Numbered from the stretch's first letter, positions 18,823 through 27,856 are shown. The stretch: 64,000 nucleotides of DNA from Nitrosospira multiformis (GCF_900111585.1 NZ_FOHI01000002.1:62001-126000), one strand, 5' to 3'. Notes: generated by a model from the sequence alone, not told the origin. A program made the numbers and translations.

Positions 18823-19845
18823 ATGCGAATCTGGTTCGAGCTCACGAATTCACCCCATGTAAACATGTTCGCGGCAATGATCCGCGACCTGGAACAGGAT
18901 CATGAAGTAATCATTACTTCGCGGCCGCTGGCAAACACGATTGATTTGCTGGACCTTCATGGATTCAAGCATGAAGTGGTGGGACTTCATTACGGCGGCA
19001 GATTGACTGCCAAACTGCTGGGCTTCCCAGTCCGGGTGATGCAACTGCGGCAATTTCTAGCCAAACGGCAGATAGACGTTGCTATCTCTCAGAGTTCGTT
19101 CCATTCCCCGGGAGTTTCCCGTTTGCTGGGCGTGCCTTCTATTTATATGAATGATAATGAGCATGCGCTGGGAAATATTCCTGCCTTTATCTGCGCAAGC
19201 AAGATCATGGTGCCCGAATTCCTCAGCTTAGGGAAATTGAAGAAGCAGGGAGCCAATCCTCGGAAAGTGATCCATTATCCTGGCGTAAAAGAGGGCATCT
19301 ATTTATGGGAACTGGATGCGCGCCTGTCAAAGGAGGGAGGCTGGCAAAGAAAGGCTAAATCGCGCAAGGTCGTCTATGTCCGCCCCGAACCGTGGACTGC
19401 ACAATATTACAAGGGAAAGCGAAATTTTCTCGACGATCTTCTGCTTGGTATGCAGGATCATGTGGATATTGTGTTGCTGCCACGGGGCAAGGAACAGAGC
19501 ATTCACTACCAGAAACCTCAGTTCTCGCGTATCCGTGTGGTAGCCACCGCGCTTGATATCGCAGATATTGCTCCTGACTGCGACCTTTTCATAGGAGCGG
19601 GTGGTACGATGACTCGTGAAATGGCAGTACTTGGCATTCCAACCATTTCTGTCTATCAGGATGAGTTACTGGATGTAGATCGCTATTTGCTGAAGGTGGG
19701 AGCGTTTGCACACAAACCCGAGTTGATGGTTGACGACGCCTTGCGCTACCTGGAGCTGACTGAAAGCCGTCCGCCGAATCGCGAACTGCTTGAAAAAGGG
19801 AAAGCGGCTTACGATATGATCAAAAATGAAGTTCTGAACAGATAA
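18823..19845 (+). CDS. DUF354 family protein, predicted GT-B-like sugar enzyme
   Basis: A 340-residue DUF354 protein. The family start is clear (MRIWFELTNSPHVNMFAAMI) and the central GxGGTMTREMAVLGIPTISVY segment resembles the nucleotide-sugar site of UDP-GlcNAc 2-epimerases and GT-B transferases. The precise reaction of DUF354 proteins is not known to me. It stands 22 bases before the Gfo/Idh/MocA oxidoreductase and, through it, in a run that ends with wecB. This suggests a role in making or transferring an N-acetylated sugar. ATG 18823 is well placed at the start of the conserved region. Confidence 0.85.
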   Translation: MRIWFELTNSPHVNMFAAMIRDLEQDHEVIITSRPLANTIDLLDLHGFKHEVVGLHYGGRLTAKLLGFPVRVMQLRQFLAKRQIDVAISQSSFHSPGVSRLLGVPSIYMNDNEHALGNIPAFICASKIMVPEFLSLGKLKKQGANPRKVIHYPGVKEGIYLWELDARLSKEGGWQRKAKSRKVVYVRPEPWTAQYYKGKRNFLDDLLLGMQDHVDIVLLPRGKEQSIHYQKPQFSRIRVVATALDIADIAPDCDLFIGAGGTMTREMAVLGIPTISVYQDELLDVDRYLLKVGAFAHKPELMVDDALRYLELTESRPPNRELLEKGKAAYDMIKNEVLNR

Positions 19846-19867
19846 TTTTTGCTTGGGAGTAATTACT

Positions 19868-20974
19868 ATGGTGCGTCTCGCAGTGGTAGGTTTGGGCAAA
19901 ATGGGTTTATCGCATTACGCCATGATCAACGCCCATCCGGATGTGAAAGTCGAAGCGGTATGCGACTCGACCGGTTATGTTCTGGATGTTCTCAATAAAT
20001 ACACCGGCGTTCGCACTTATACGGATTTCGATGTCATGTTACGCGATATCGAGCTGGATGCGGTAATCGTCGCTACCCCTTCCCGTTCGCACGGGCAGAT
20101 GGTCGAGGTGGCGCTCAATGAAAATCTCCACGTTTTTTGCGAGAAGCCCTTTTGCCTCGATGTAACAGAGGGTGAGAGGCTTGCCCGCATCGCAACCGAG
20201 AGGGGTCTGGTCAATCAGGTCGGTTACCACAATCGCTTTGTAGGGGCCTTTCAGGAAGTGAAGCGCTTGCTTGATACAGGGGCAATCGGTGCTGTCACGC
20301 ATGTGCTGGCCGAGGCGTACGGCCCGGTAGTGCTCAAGCCCAAGGGTTCCACCTGGCGCACCCAGCGCACCGAGGGAGGTGGATGCCTGTACGACTACGC
20401 TGCCCATCCGATCAACCTGGTAAATTGGTACCTCGGCGCGCCTCAAAGCGTGGGGGGGTCGGTATTGAATCAAATTTTCTCCAAAGACACGGAAGATGAG
20501 GTATTCAGTACGTTGTATTACGAGGATGGAAAGAGTGCTCAAATCTCGGTGAACTGGAGCGATGAGTCCTACCGCAAGATGACTACAAAAGTGACTATCT
20601 GGGGAACCCAGGGGCGCATATACGCTGATCGCCAGGAATGCCAGGTGTATATCCGCGATGGCGCGAGTATTCCTGCGGGATATCAGCGAGGGTGGAACGT
20701 GCGTTATACGACGGATTTGACTGAGGCGGTATGGTTTTATCTGCGCGGCGAGGAATACTCGGCGCAGCTGGATTACTTTGTGCGCTGTATCGAAGAGAAG
20801 GATGGGAATGACAATATCAATTCCTTCGAAGAAGCCGTGATAACGGATCGGGTGATGGCAATGATGGTTGCCGATGCAGAAAAGCGTCCACCCGTTACAT
20901 CTGGCATCGCCCCCCGGCCGGCGCCGGGAAAAAAATTCGGTCTGCTATTTGGCGGTCGCAAGGCAGTGAGCTAA
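19868..20974 (+). CDS. Gfo/Idh/MocA family oxidoreductase
   Basis: A 368-residue NAD(P)-dependent sugar oxidoreductase. The Rossmann motif is at the very start (VRLAVVGLGKMGLSHYAMI), followed by VIVATPSRSHGQMVEVAL and the catalytic-domain signature VFCEKPFCLDVTEGERL. The C-terminal half carries GGGCLYDYAAHPINLVNWYLG with the conserved aspartate and histidine. Relatives such as WbpB oxidise UDP-GlcNAcA at C3, but substrate cannot be read from this sequence. The start chosen is ATG 19868, with GGGAG before it; a TTG at 19853 would add only five residues. It is followed after 30 bases by the unassigned gene at 21005. Confidence 0.9.
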   Translation: MVRLAVVGLGKMGLSHYAMINAHPDVKVEAVCDSTGYVLDVLNKYTGVRTYTDFDVMLRDIELDAVIVATPSRSHGQMVEVALNENLHVFCEKPFCLDVTEGERLARIATERGLVNQVGYHNRFVGAFQEVKRLLDTGAIGAVTHVLAEAYGPVVLKPKGSTWRTQRTEGGGCLYDYAAHPINLVNWYLGAPQSVGGSVLNQIFSKDTEDEVFSTLYYEDGKSAQISVNWSDESYRKMTTKVTIWGTQGRIYADRQECQVYIRDGASIPAGYQRGWNVRYTTDLTEAVWFYLRGEEYSAQLDYFVRCIEEKDGNDNINSFEEAVITDRVMAMMVADAEKRPPVTSGIAPRPAPGKKFGLLFGGRKAVS

Positions 20975-21004
20975 CGCAGCCACTCATTTCAGGGAAGAGA
21001 TAAA

Positions 21005-21871
21005 ATGGACCGTTTGTTGTTTGGTGACAATCAGTTTTTTGGGGTCAACCATATGTCGGAAGAGAAGGCGCGTGCGCAGATGATGCGCTTTCAGGATCTG
21101 GCGGCAGTCATCGACGTACTGGATAACGCATATGATGAAGGCGTCACTTCTTTCATGTGTACTACCCATGATCGCATCGCGATGGTCTGTGATCACATGC
21201 GATCGAATCCGCAGCGTTACAAGGACTTCCAGTTTTTGCCGTGCATGCCTTACGCCCATAAATATGCGAATGCAGTCACTGAGGATGGGATGATAGGCGC
21301 ACTGAAGCGCTTCCTTCCGGAAGAAGGCATCGTCAATGCTGCGCTACGCGGGGGAATGTCTCTGGCAAGAAAGGATATCGAAGGCATTACCACTTTATTG
21401 GTGGATGCAGAAATGAAAATGTTTACGGGTTTGAATACCCCCGTGATCTTCCTTCAGAACGTTGTAGTCGATCTGCTGCTGGGTCTCGACTTCAAAGCAG
21501 CTTTTCGTATTTTTGCCGATCATATCAAGTCTCGCTATAACGCCGAACCTGGCTTCATTACGATGAACATGCCGAAGTTGCTGGATGCGCTCGAGGAGGT
21601 GGGTATCGAGAATCCGATCGTGTGTTCCAACATCAACAAGATCGGGTTTCGCATGTGTGGCGGTTTCGAGGCTTATGAGCGGGCGCTGGATGAGAAGAAG
21701 TTCCGGGCCATTGCAATGTCGGTGTTCGCGTCGGGCGCGGTTCCACCCAGGGAGGCAATCGAGTGGATCTGTCAGCAGCCAAACATACAGGCCATCGTTT
21801 TCGGGGCTTCGAGCAAGACAAATATCCGGAATACAAAATCCTTGGTAGAGGAATTCTGGCGTATCAATTAG
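21005..21871 (+). CDS. Uncharacterised protein, possibly TIM-barrel (aldo/keto-reductase-like)
   Basis: I do not firmly recognise this 288-residue protein. It begins MDRLLFGDNQFFGVNHMSEEK, contains DVLDNAYDEGVTSFMCTTHDR, and ends AIVFGASSKTNIRNTKSLVEE. The spacing of hydrophobic strand-helix units and the closing strand resemble aldo/keto reductases, but the usual catalytic tyrosine and lysine motifs are not evident. There are no membrane segments or signal peptide, so it should be cytoplasmic. It lies between an oxidoreductase and a polysaccharide lyase, in one run of closely spaced genes that continues to wecB. A role in sugar-nucleotide metabolism is an inference from context only. Confidence 0.75.
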   Translation: MDRLLFGDNQFFGVNHMSEEKARAQMMRFQDLAAVIDVLDNAYDEGVTSFMCTTHDRIAMVCDHMRSNPQRYKDFQFLPCMPYAHKYANAVTEDGMIGALKRFLPEEGIVNAALRGGMSLARKDIEGITTLLVDAEMKMFTGLNTPVIFLQNVVVDLLLGLDFKAAFRIFADHIKSRYNAEPGFITMNMPKLLDALEEVGIENPIVCSNINKIGFRMCGGFEAYERALDEKKFRAIAMSVFASGAVPPREAIEWICQQPNIQAIVFGASSKTNIRNTKSLVEEFWRIN

Positions 21872-21891
21872 TATTTTTTTTTGGAGCAGGG

Positions 21892-23022
21892 ATGGTCAGG
21901 GTTACAACGTTTGTTTTATGTTTTGCTTTAACGTTTCCTTTTAGTTTCGCCTATGCTGATATAGTTTTCGATGGAAGATTAAGTAAAGGGGATTTTTCCG
22001 GTTATCGGGCGCTCGAAGCCAATGGAACGCGTTTCGGTGGTGCTTTGGCTCCGAACGGTATTTCATCTCGGCTGGACAGGGTCCGTGATCCAGCGGGTTC
22101 TGGTCAGTTGGTGATGCGCGCAACTCATGTTCATGGCGATCTGCCTATATATGGAGGTTATCGCTCAGAATTGAGCACCTTCCATGATCCCATTGGCTCC
22201 GAACGGTGGTACTCCTGGGGCTACTATCTTCCAAAAACGTTTACCACAGCGAAAAATGATGTCGTTATAGCGCAGATCCATAATACCCCGGATATTATGG
22301 AGAGCAATAGTCGGAATCCTACTCTTGCAGTGCTGGTTCAGGGTGAGAGGATAAAGCTCATAAATGTATTCGATTACGACAAGATTACCTCGCCAGCAGG
22401 TACTCGCCCAATCGTTGGGGTTGATTATGAACGCCGGGAATTGGCCTCTTGGGATCTTCATCCTGGACGTTGGACGTTTTTAGACTTGCACGTAAAGTGG
22501 GCTGCGAACGATACAGGTTTTCTCGAATTCTGGAAAGATGGGGCACTGCTTTTCCAAGAGAAAAATCATATCAACACTTTCAATGACGAACGGGGCGTAT
22601 GGTTCAAGAGCGGGCTCTATGATTGGTCACCGAGTCCCGACCCTATTTCCACATATTTCTCTGGAGTGATCATCAGGGACGAAAAAGAAATGTTTCGGTC
22701 TATGTTAATGTCCCTCATGCTTGAATCAAACATTTCTCTGAATCCACTTCTGCGCTGGAGCGTGGAACAGGACTTAAACGACATGATAGGGGATGCCATT
22801 GCTCACCGGACGGTCCGGCCAGGGGAGAACCTGATCTATAAGCATAATGAAACCCTTCATGATGTCGTCACCGGGGATGGAAAGGAAATGTTTCAGTCTA
22901 TGTCAGTGTCCCTCGTGCCTGAGCCGAATATTTATTTGATGATGCTGGCCGGTATGGCAACCATCGGTTTCTTCACGTATAAGCGTCGAACGATCTTGCT
23001 AACAAATCCTATGCCAGCATGA
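21892..23022 (+). CDS. Polysaccharide lyase (heparin lyase I-like) with PEP-CTERM sorting signal
   Basis: A 376-residue secreted enzyme. ATG 21892 has a GGAGCAGG ribosome site and opens a signal peptide (FVLCFALTFPFSFAYA). The body resembles the Polysacc_lyase jelly-roll family: GGYRSELSTFHDP, GSERWYSWGYYLP, VIAQIHNTPD and WTFLDLHVKWAANDTGFLEFWKDG. The C-terminus is a PEP-CTERM signal: VPEPNIYLMMLAGMATIGFF, then the basic KRRT. It should be processed by XrtB and displayed at the surface. Between the catalytic domain and the signal is a second, decayed copy of the signal region (22678-22743). The last four bases overlap the wecB start, so lyase and epimerase are translated together. Confidence 0.88.
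   Translation: MVRVTTFVLCFALTFPFSFAYADIVFDGRLSKGDFSGYRALEANGTRFGGALAPNGISSRLDRVRDPAGSGQLVMRATHVHGDLPIYGGYRSELSTFHDPIGSERWYSWGYYLPKTFTTAKNDVVIAQIHNTPDIMESNSRNPTLAVLVQGERIKLINVFDYDKITSPAGTRPIVGVDYERRELASWDLHPGRWTFLDLHVKWAANDTGFLEFWKDGALLFQEKNHINTFNDERGVWFKSGLYDWSPSPDPISTYFSGVIIRDEKEMFRSMLMSLMLESNISLNPLLRWSVEQDLNDMIGDAIAHRTVRPGENLIYKHNETLHDVVTGDGKEMFQSMSVSLVPEPNIYLMMLAGMATIGFFTYKRRTILLTNPMPA
22678..22943 (+). repeat. In-frame duplication of the PEP-CTERM signal region (first copy decayed)
   Basis: Two 66-base segments, 22678-22743 and 22876-22941, agree at about 50 of 66 positions by my count and lie 198 bases (66 codons) apart in frame. The protein copies read DEKEMFRSMLMSLMLESNIS and DGKEMFQSMSVSLVPEPNIY. 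In the first copy the sorting motif VPEP has become MLES and no membrane segment follows. The second copy is intact. Most differences are transitions. The first copy stands just after the end of the lyase domain, where a PEP-CTERM signal would normally begin. Confidence 0.75.
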
Positions 23023-24134
23023 AAAAAATTTATCTTGTTGCCGGAGCTCGTCCCAATTTCATGAAAATTGCGCCGGTTGTGCGCGCTTTGCAGACTCGCA
23101 AGTGTTTGGAATTTAAAATCATTCATACTGGTCAGCATTACGACAGAGAGATGAATGACGTTTTTTTTGAAGAACTCGGCATCCCCCAGCCGGATGTTTT
23201 CATGGCTGCGGGTGGCGGAACTCATGCGCAACAGACCGCAAGGATCATGATGGCGTTTGAAGAGTTTTGTGAGGCCGATCCCCCGGATGCTGTGCTGGTG
23301 GTAGGTGATGTGAACTCGACATTGGCATGTTCCATTGTAGCCAAAAAGTTGCATATACCCGTGGCTCACGTGGAGGCCGGCTTAAGGAGTGGCGATATCA
23401 CGATGCCGGAGGAAGTCAACCGTATCGTTACCGATAGCATTTCCGACTGGTTTTTCGTGACTGAGCCCAGTGGAATAGATCACTTGAAGCGGGAAGGAAA
23501 GCCGGATTCCGCAATTCATTACGTTGGCCACGTGATGATCGATAATTTACTGTACCAGCTCGAAAAGCTGGAGGACCACGATATTTCAAGTCTTGAAACA
23601 AGCCCCTTTAAGACGAAGCTTGCGATCAACGGAAGTCGTTATGGAGTCGTGACTCTCCACCGGCCGAGCAACGTGGATAACGTCGAGATGATAACCCGCC
23701 TGTGTGGTGCGCTGCGGGAGATTGCCATGGAATTGCCCTTGATTTTTCCGGTTCATCCTCGGACGCGGGGTAATCTTGAAAAGTTTGGCATTGAGCTGGG
23801 GCCGGACATCACACTGCTAGGACCGCAGGCATACATGCCTTTTCTTAATCTATGGAAAGATGCCGCGGTGGTGCTGACTGACAGCGGAGGATTACAGGAA
23901 GAAACCACGGCTCTCGGGGTGCCTTGCGTTACTCTTCGCGATAATACCGAACGTCCCATCACTGTGGAAGAGGGATCCAATGTGTTGGCTGGTACCGACC
24001 CGGTGCGCATCGTTAGCGAGGTAAGAAAGATATTGCACGGAGCAGGCAAGCGCAGCCAGCGGCCCCATCTATGGGATGGAAAAGCGGCTGAACGGATAGT
24101 GGATGTACTGGTGAGGGAAGTAAATCAGGCGTAA
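23019..24134 (+). CDS. wecB: UDP-N-acetylglucosamine 2-epimerase (non-hydrolysing)
   Basis: A 371-residue cytoplasmic enzyme that interconverts UDP-GlcNAc and UDP-ManNAc. Family motifs are complete: AGARPNFMKIAPVVRAL, TGQHYDREMNDVFF, VLVVGDVNSTLACSIVA, HVEAGLRSGDITMPEEVNR, VTLHRPSNVD and the nucleotide-site TDSGGLQEETTALGVPCVTLR. It starts by a four-base overlap with the lyase gene. UDP-ManNAc can feed amino-sugar repeat units or be oxidised to ManNAcA. No dedicated UDP-ManNAc dehydrogenase is beside it, although the TviB-type enzyme is at 34370. Confidence 0.95.
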   Translation: MKKIYLVAGARPNFMKIAPVVRALQTRKCLEFKIIHTGQHYDREMNDVFFEELGIPQPDVFMAAGGGTHAQQTARIMMAFEEFCEADPPDAVLVVGDVNSTLACSIVAKKLHIPVAHVEAGLRSGDITMPEEVNRIVTDSISDWFFVTEPSGIDHLKREGKPDSAIHYVGHVMIDNLLYQLEKLEDHDISSLETSPFKTKLAINGSRYGVVTLHRPSNVDNVEMITRLCGALREIAMELPLIFPVHPRTRGNLEKFGIELGPDITLLGPQAYMPFLNLWKDAAVVLTDSGGLQEETTALGVPCVTLRDNTERPITVEEGSNVLAGTDPVRIVSEVRKILHGAGKRSQRPHLWDGKAAERIVDVLVREVNQA

Positions 24135-24431
24135 ACAGGATACGCTGTGGGTCAGCACGGCTAATAACGATTACTCGCGGTGCCGTCAGCCCAGAGCAAG
24201 ATCATTCGCGATAAGATGTGACTACTGGTCTCTCCCTTTGACTGTTTTGAATGGAATTGCTTGAGACGTGGAGCATCGTATCCCTCAAGTATTATTGAAA
24301 GGAGTCGAGGGAGGAGGAAATCGCGGAAAACCGGATTACGATAAATCGTTTACGCTCTCCCGTCGGCGCGTGATTATTGCGAAGGCGCCGAGCCATTATA
24401 ATTTTTATTTTTGCAATGAAGCAGGACACTT
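24135..24431 (+). other. Intergenic region before galE, promoter-bearing
   Basis: About 297 bases without a gene. An imperfect inverted repeat lies near its start (TGGGTCAGCACGGC against GCCGTCAGCCCA, roughly 24149-24202), which may act as a weak terminator for the wecB transcript. A TATAAT box stands near its end (24397). Nothing else is seen. Confidence 0.35.
24397..24402 (+). promoter_or_regulatory. Possible -10 box of a galE promoter
   Basis: A perfect TATAAT lies 30 bases before the galE ATG. No good -35 box is present at 16-18 bases: TTATTG at 24374 has a 17-base spacer but poor match, and TTGCGA at 24377 has only 14. Treat it as a weak or activator-dependent candidate. Confidence 0.35.
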
Positions 24432-25493
24432 ATGATCCTTGTTACCGGCGGCGCAGGCTATATAGGTTCACACACCTGCCTGGAATTACTGAACGCAGGT
24501 CTTGATGTCACTGTATTCGACAATTTTTGTAATAGCCATCCGGAAGCATTAAGACGAGTTGAGCATATCACCGGAAAGAAGCTGCACGTTGTGCAAGGCG
24601 ACTGCCGTGACCGCTCCTCCGTGACCAAGGCTCTCCAAGAGAGTCAAGCAAGCGCTGTCATCCACTTCGCCGGTCTTAAAGCCGTGGGAGAGTCAGTGCA
24701 GCAACCGCTGGCTTACTACGATAATAACGTTGTCGGTACCCTTCGTTTGTTGGAGGCGATGTCAGAGTGCGGAGTGAAAACTCTGGTGTTCAGTTCTTCT
24801 GCTACTGTTTACGGTGAGCCAAGGCGGCTACCGTTAACCGAAGACCATCCTCTCTCTGCCACGAATCCCTACGGGCGAAGCAAACTGATGATCGAAGAAA
24901 TTCTACGCGACGTATATCGCAGTGATTCTTCCTGGCACTGCGCCATCCTCAGGTATTTCAATCCTGTTGGAGCACATTCGAGTGGTCTGATCGGTGAAGA
25001 CCCCAGAGGAACTCCTGACAATCTCATGCCCTTTGTGGCCCAGGTTGCCATCGGCCGTCGCGAGTATCTGAACGTGTGGGGCAACGACTATCCGACGCCG
25101 GATGGAACGGGCGTACGCGACTACATTCATGTCGTGGATTTGGCATTAGGCCATCTCAAAGCCCTCGAAGCCCTGGAGAATCCGGAAGTGCGCAATGCAG
25201 ACGCCGTTAACAGGCAAGGAGGATGCCTGACGGTAAACCTCGGAACCGGGACGGGCTACAGTGTGCTGGAAATGATAAGGGCTTTTGAAAAGGCGAGTGG
25301 CCAAAAGGTATCATACAGAATTGCTTCCCGCCGTCCGGGTGATATTGCCTCATGCTATGCGGAGCCCGCGCTCGCATCCGATCTCCTCGGTTGGCGGGCA
25401 AAGCGGGGCCTCGAAGAAATGTGCGTTGACACATGGCGCTGGCAGAACCAGAATCCCGAGGGATATGGGGTCGAGAATTCACATTTGGACTAA
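24432..25493 (+). CDS. galE: UDP-glucose 4-epimerase
   Basis: A 353-residue extended short-chain dehydrogenase that interconverts UDP-glucose and UDP-galactose. Motifs: [19 protein letters not shown] for NAD binding, [40 protein letters not shown] with the catalytic serine, and [16 protein letters not shown] with the YxxxK pair. The C-terminal half ([20 protein letters not shown]) is typical of GalE. Length is slightly above the usual 338 residues. It supplies UDP-Gal for the surrounding transferases. It probably shares a transcript with manC, whose start follows after 102 bases. Confidence 0.96.
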   Translation: MILVTGGAGYIGSHTCLELLNAGLDVTVFDNFCNSHPEALRRVEHITGKKLHVVQGDCRDRSSVTKALQESQASAVIHFAGLKAVGESVQQPLAYYDNNVVGTLRLLEAMSECGVKTLVFSSSATVYGEPRRLPLTEDHPLSATNPYGRSKLMIEEILRDVYRSDSSWHCAILRYFNPVGAHSSGLIGEDPRGTPDNLMPFVAQVAIGRREYLNVWGNDYPTPDGTGVRDYIHVVDLALGHLKALEALENPEVRNADAVNRQGGCLTVNLGTGTGYSVLEMIRAFEKASGQKVSYRIASRRPGDIASCYAEPALASDLLGWRAKRGLEEMCVDTWRWQNQNPEGYGVENSHLD

Positions 25494-25595
25494 AGTGGAG
25501 TGCGTTCGAATTTCTTTGCCGCTATCAGCTCTTTGCTGCCAGGGTCCCCGGTAAATCCACTCGAGTAGCGACGCTTCTTTTTTCGTAAAAACTTT

Positions 25596-27041
25596 ATGCA
25601 ACCATTGGTTCCCATTGTCCTCTCCGGCGGATCCGGAACCCGCCTGTGGCCCCTTTCACGCCAGAAATATCCGAAACAGCTCTTGTCTTTTATCGGTGAA
25701 GACTCGCTGTTGCAAGCCACCCTCCGCCGCATGGAAGGACTCACCGATGTCGAGCTTGGAGCGCCTCTCGTCATTTGCAACGAGGAGTACCGCTTTGTCA
25801 TCGCCGAGCAACTGCGGCTCATGGGAACAAAAGGGAATATTCTGCTCGAACCGGTGGGACGTAATACTGCTCCCGCACTTACACTGGCTGCACTTGCAGC
25901 AATGCGGGATGGAAGCGATCCGGTTCTGCTGGTGATGCCGGCAGATCATGTGATCGTTGATGTGCCCCGTTTTCAAATGGCCATTCGTGCAGGCCTGACG
26001 CTGGCGGCGGAGGGTGCAGTGGTAACATTTGGGATCACGCCGGATTCGCCGGAAACAGGCTATGGCTATATTGAAGCCGGCGAGCCACTGGGAGAGGGTG
26101 GAGCAAGCCGGATAGCGCGCTTTGTTGAAAAACCCGATCGTGTCACCGCGCAAACATATCTCGAGAGTGGCTCCTATTTCTGGAACAGCGGGCTGTTCAT
26201 GATGACGGCTTCGGTATGGCTTGCCGTCATAGGCGCTTGTCGTCCCGATATTTCAACTGCTTGTCGTGCAGCCTGGGAGAAGGGGGTAGTCGATGGCGAT
26301 TTTTTACGTGTCAATAAGGAAGAGTTTCTGCGCTGTCCGAGCGATTCGATTGATTATGCCGTAATGGAGCGCCTTGCTCACGACGACTCGTTGCCAGCCG
26401 GAGTATTCATTCCGCTCTCCGCTGGATGGTCCGATGTGGGATCCTGGGATTCCTTGTGGCAGGTTCTGCCCAAGGATCATCAAGGCAACGTGTCTCAAGG
26501 CGATGTGCTGTTGAATGACTGCCGCAACGTATTGGCCTTGTCCGAGCATCGGCTTGTGGCCTGCGTGGGGATTGAGGACATGGTGGTGATTGAAACCCCT
26601 GATGCCATTCTCGTGGCTCACATGAACAAAACCCAGAATGTAAAGAAAATCGTGGACGACCTCAAACGCGGAGGCCGACCGGAGAGCGAACTGCACCGAA
26701 AGGTATTCCGTCCCTGGGGCTGGTATGACGGAGTCGATTCGGGTGAGCGTTTCCAGGTAAAGCGGATCGTTGTCAAGCCAGGCGCTTCGTTGTCGCTTCA
26801 GATGCACCATCATCGTGCCGAGCATTGGATCGTCGTACATGGAACTGCACAGGTAACCCGGGGCGATACGACCTATCTTGTGTCGGAAAATGAGTCTACT
26901 TTCATCCCACTAGGCACGCGTCATCGTTTGCAGAACCCTGGCTGCGTTCCATTGGAGATGATAGAGGTTCAGTCCGGTTCATATTTGGGAGAAGACGACA
27001 TCGTGCGATTCGAGGATGTTTATGGAAGAAAGGAAAGCTGA
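25596..27041 (+). CDS. manC: Mannose-1-phosphate guanylyltransferase / mannose-6-phosphate isomerase
   Basis: A 481-residue bifunctional enzyme. The N-terminal nucleotidyl transferase has VLSGGSGTRLWPLSRQKYPK, VMPADHVIVD, the FVEKPD motif and NSGLFMM. The C-terminal cupin (type II phosphomannose isomerase) shows RPWGWYDGVDSGERFQVKRI and the metal-site histidines in LQMHHHRAEHWIVVHG. It makes GDP-mannose from fructose-6-phosphate-derived mannose phosphates, together with a phosphomannomutase not present in this window. GDP-mannose is a donor for EPS transferases and for polyprenyl-phosphate mannose synthases such as the gene at 42020. Confidence 0.95.
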   Translation: MQPLVPIVLSGGSGTRLWPLSRQKYPKQLLSFIGEDSLLQATLRRMEGLTDVELGAPLVICNEEYRFVIAEQLRLMGTKGNILLEPVGRNTAPALTLAALAAMRDGSDPVLLVMPADHVIVDVPRFQMAIRAGLTLAAEGAVVTFGITPDSPETGYGYIEAGEPLGEGGASRIARFVEKPDRVTAQTYLESGSYFWNSGLFMMTASVWLAVIGACRPDISTACRAAWEKGVVDGDFLRVNKEEFLRCPSDSIDYAVMERLAHDDSLPAGVFIPLSAGWSDVGSWDSLWQVLPKDHQGNVSQGDVLLNDCRNVLALSEHRLVACVGIEDMVVIETPDAILVAHMNKTQNVKKIVDDLKRGGRPESELHRKVFRPWGWYDGVDSGERFQVKRIVVKPGASLSLQMHHHRAEHWIVVHGTAQVTRGDTTYLVSENESTFIPLGTRHRLQNPGCVPLEMIEVQSGSYLGEDDIVRFEDVYGRKES

Positions 27042-27251
27042 AGATTGGATTAATTCCCTAGCTAGTCCTATCGGTCTATTGATCATTTTCTCATGGAGTG
27101 TAATCTTCCATTATCGAGGCTCGCGAATTTATTTCGTACCTCGGTGCAATAGGTATCACCAACAAAAAAATTGTCAGCCACTCTTTGATATATGAAGAGT
27201 TATGCAGGACGGTTGGCTACTTCCATGTACATGACGATTAGGAGGTATAAG

Positions 27252-27821
27252 ATGACTAAATTTCCAGTGAAACACGCTATTGCAGTTGCGGTTCTCGCGG
27301 GAGCGAGTATGGGTGCCCAAGCGGACACGCTGACGGATCTCGGCACGCTATCCACCTCTGCTCCCACGACTTTCTCGGGGGTGGTAGGACCCACCAATAC
27401 GGGTTTTAGCGATATCTTCACGTTTACACCCTCGGAGCCCAATCTTGGCGGTGGGGCAACGGTAGTAAACCTTCCGCTCAGCTTTGGCGGATTTAGCTTT
27501 GATACAGCGCTTGCCACCATGTCGCTTGTTTCAGCGGGCGCCGATGGGGTAGTTGGTAATGGCGACGATAGCATTCTGCAGTCCGTTGTGCTTCCCTCAC
27601 CCGGCAACAGTCAAGATAGCCTGACCCTGAACTGGGACACTCCCATTTCCGGCTTGCACTATCTTAATATTACCGGTGTAGCAGTCGGCAGCGAGGGCGG
27701 TATATATAGTGGCGCAATTGCTGCAGCGATACCTGAACCCGAAACATATGCGATGCTTCTGGCTGGTTTGGGGCTCATGGGCGCCGTCGTTCGTCGCCGG
27801 GGAATGCGCAAAACCTCATAA
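27252..27821 (+). CDS. Small PEP-CTERM sorting domain protein
   Basis: A 189-residue exported protein. The start ATG 27252 is fixed by a strong ribosome site (GGAGG six bases before it). The signal peptide cuts near MGAQAD. The mature part is low complexity, rich in threonine, glycine and serine (DLGTLSTSAPTTFSGVVG, PSEPNLGGGATVVNLP) with no enzyme motif. It ends in a classic PEP-CTERM signal: IPEPETYAMLLAGLGLMGAVV followed by RRRGMRK. It is probably a surface or matrix protein processed by XrtB. A strong hairpin follows 35 bases after the stop, so it is likely the last gene of its unit. The 210-base gap before it suggests its own promoter. Confidence 0.9.
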   Translation: MTKFPVKHAIAVAVLAGASMGAQADTLTDLGTLSTSAPTTFSGVVGPTNTGFSDIFTFTPSEPNLGGGATVVNLPLSFGGFSFDTALATMSLVSAGADGVVGNGDDSILQSVVLPSPGNSQDSLTLNWDTPISGLHYLNITGVAVGSEGGIYSGAIAAAIPEPETYAMLLAGLGLMGAVVRRRGMRKTS

Positions 27822-27856
27822 GCGAAGATTCGCAGTCCTTTGCTCTTTGTTTGACG

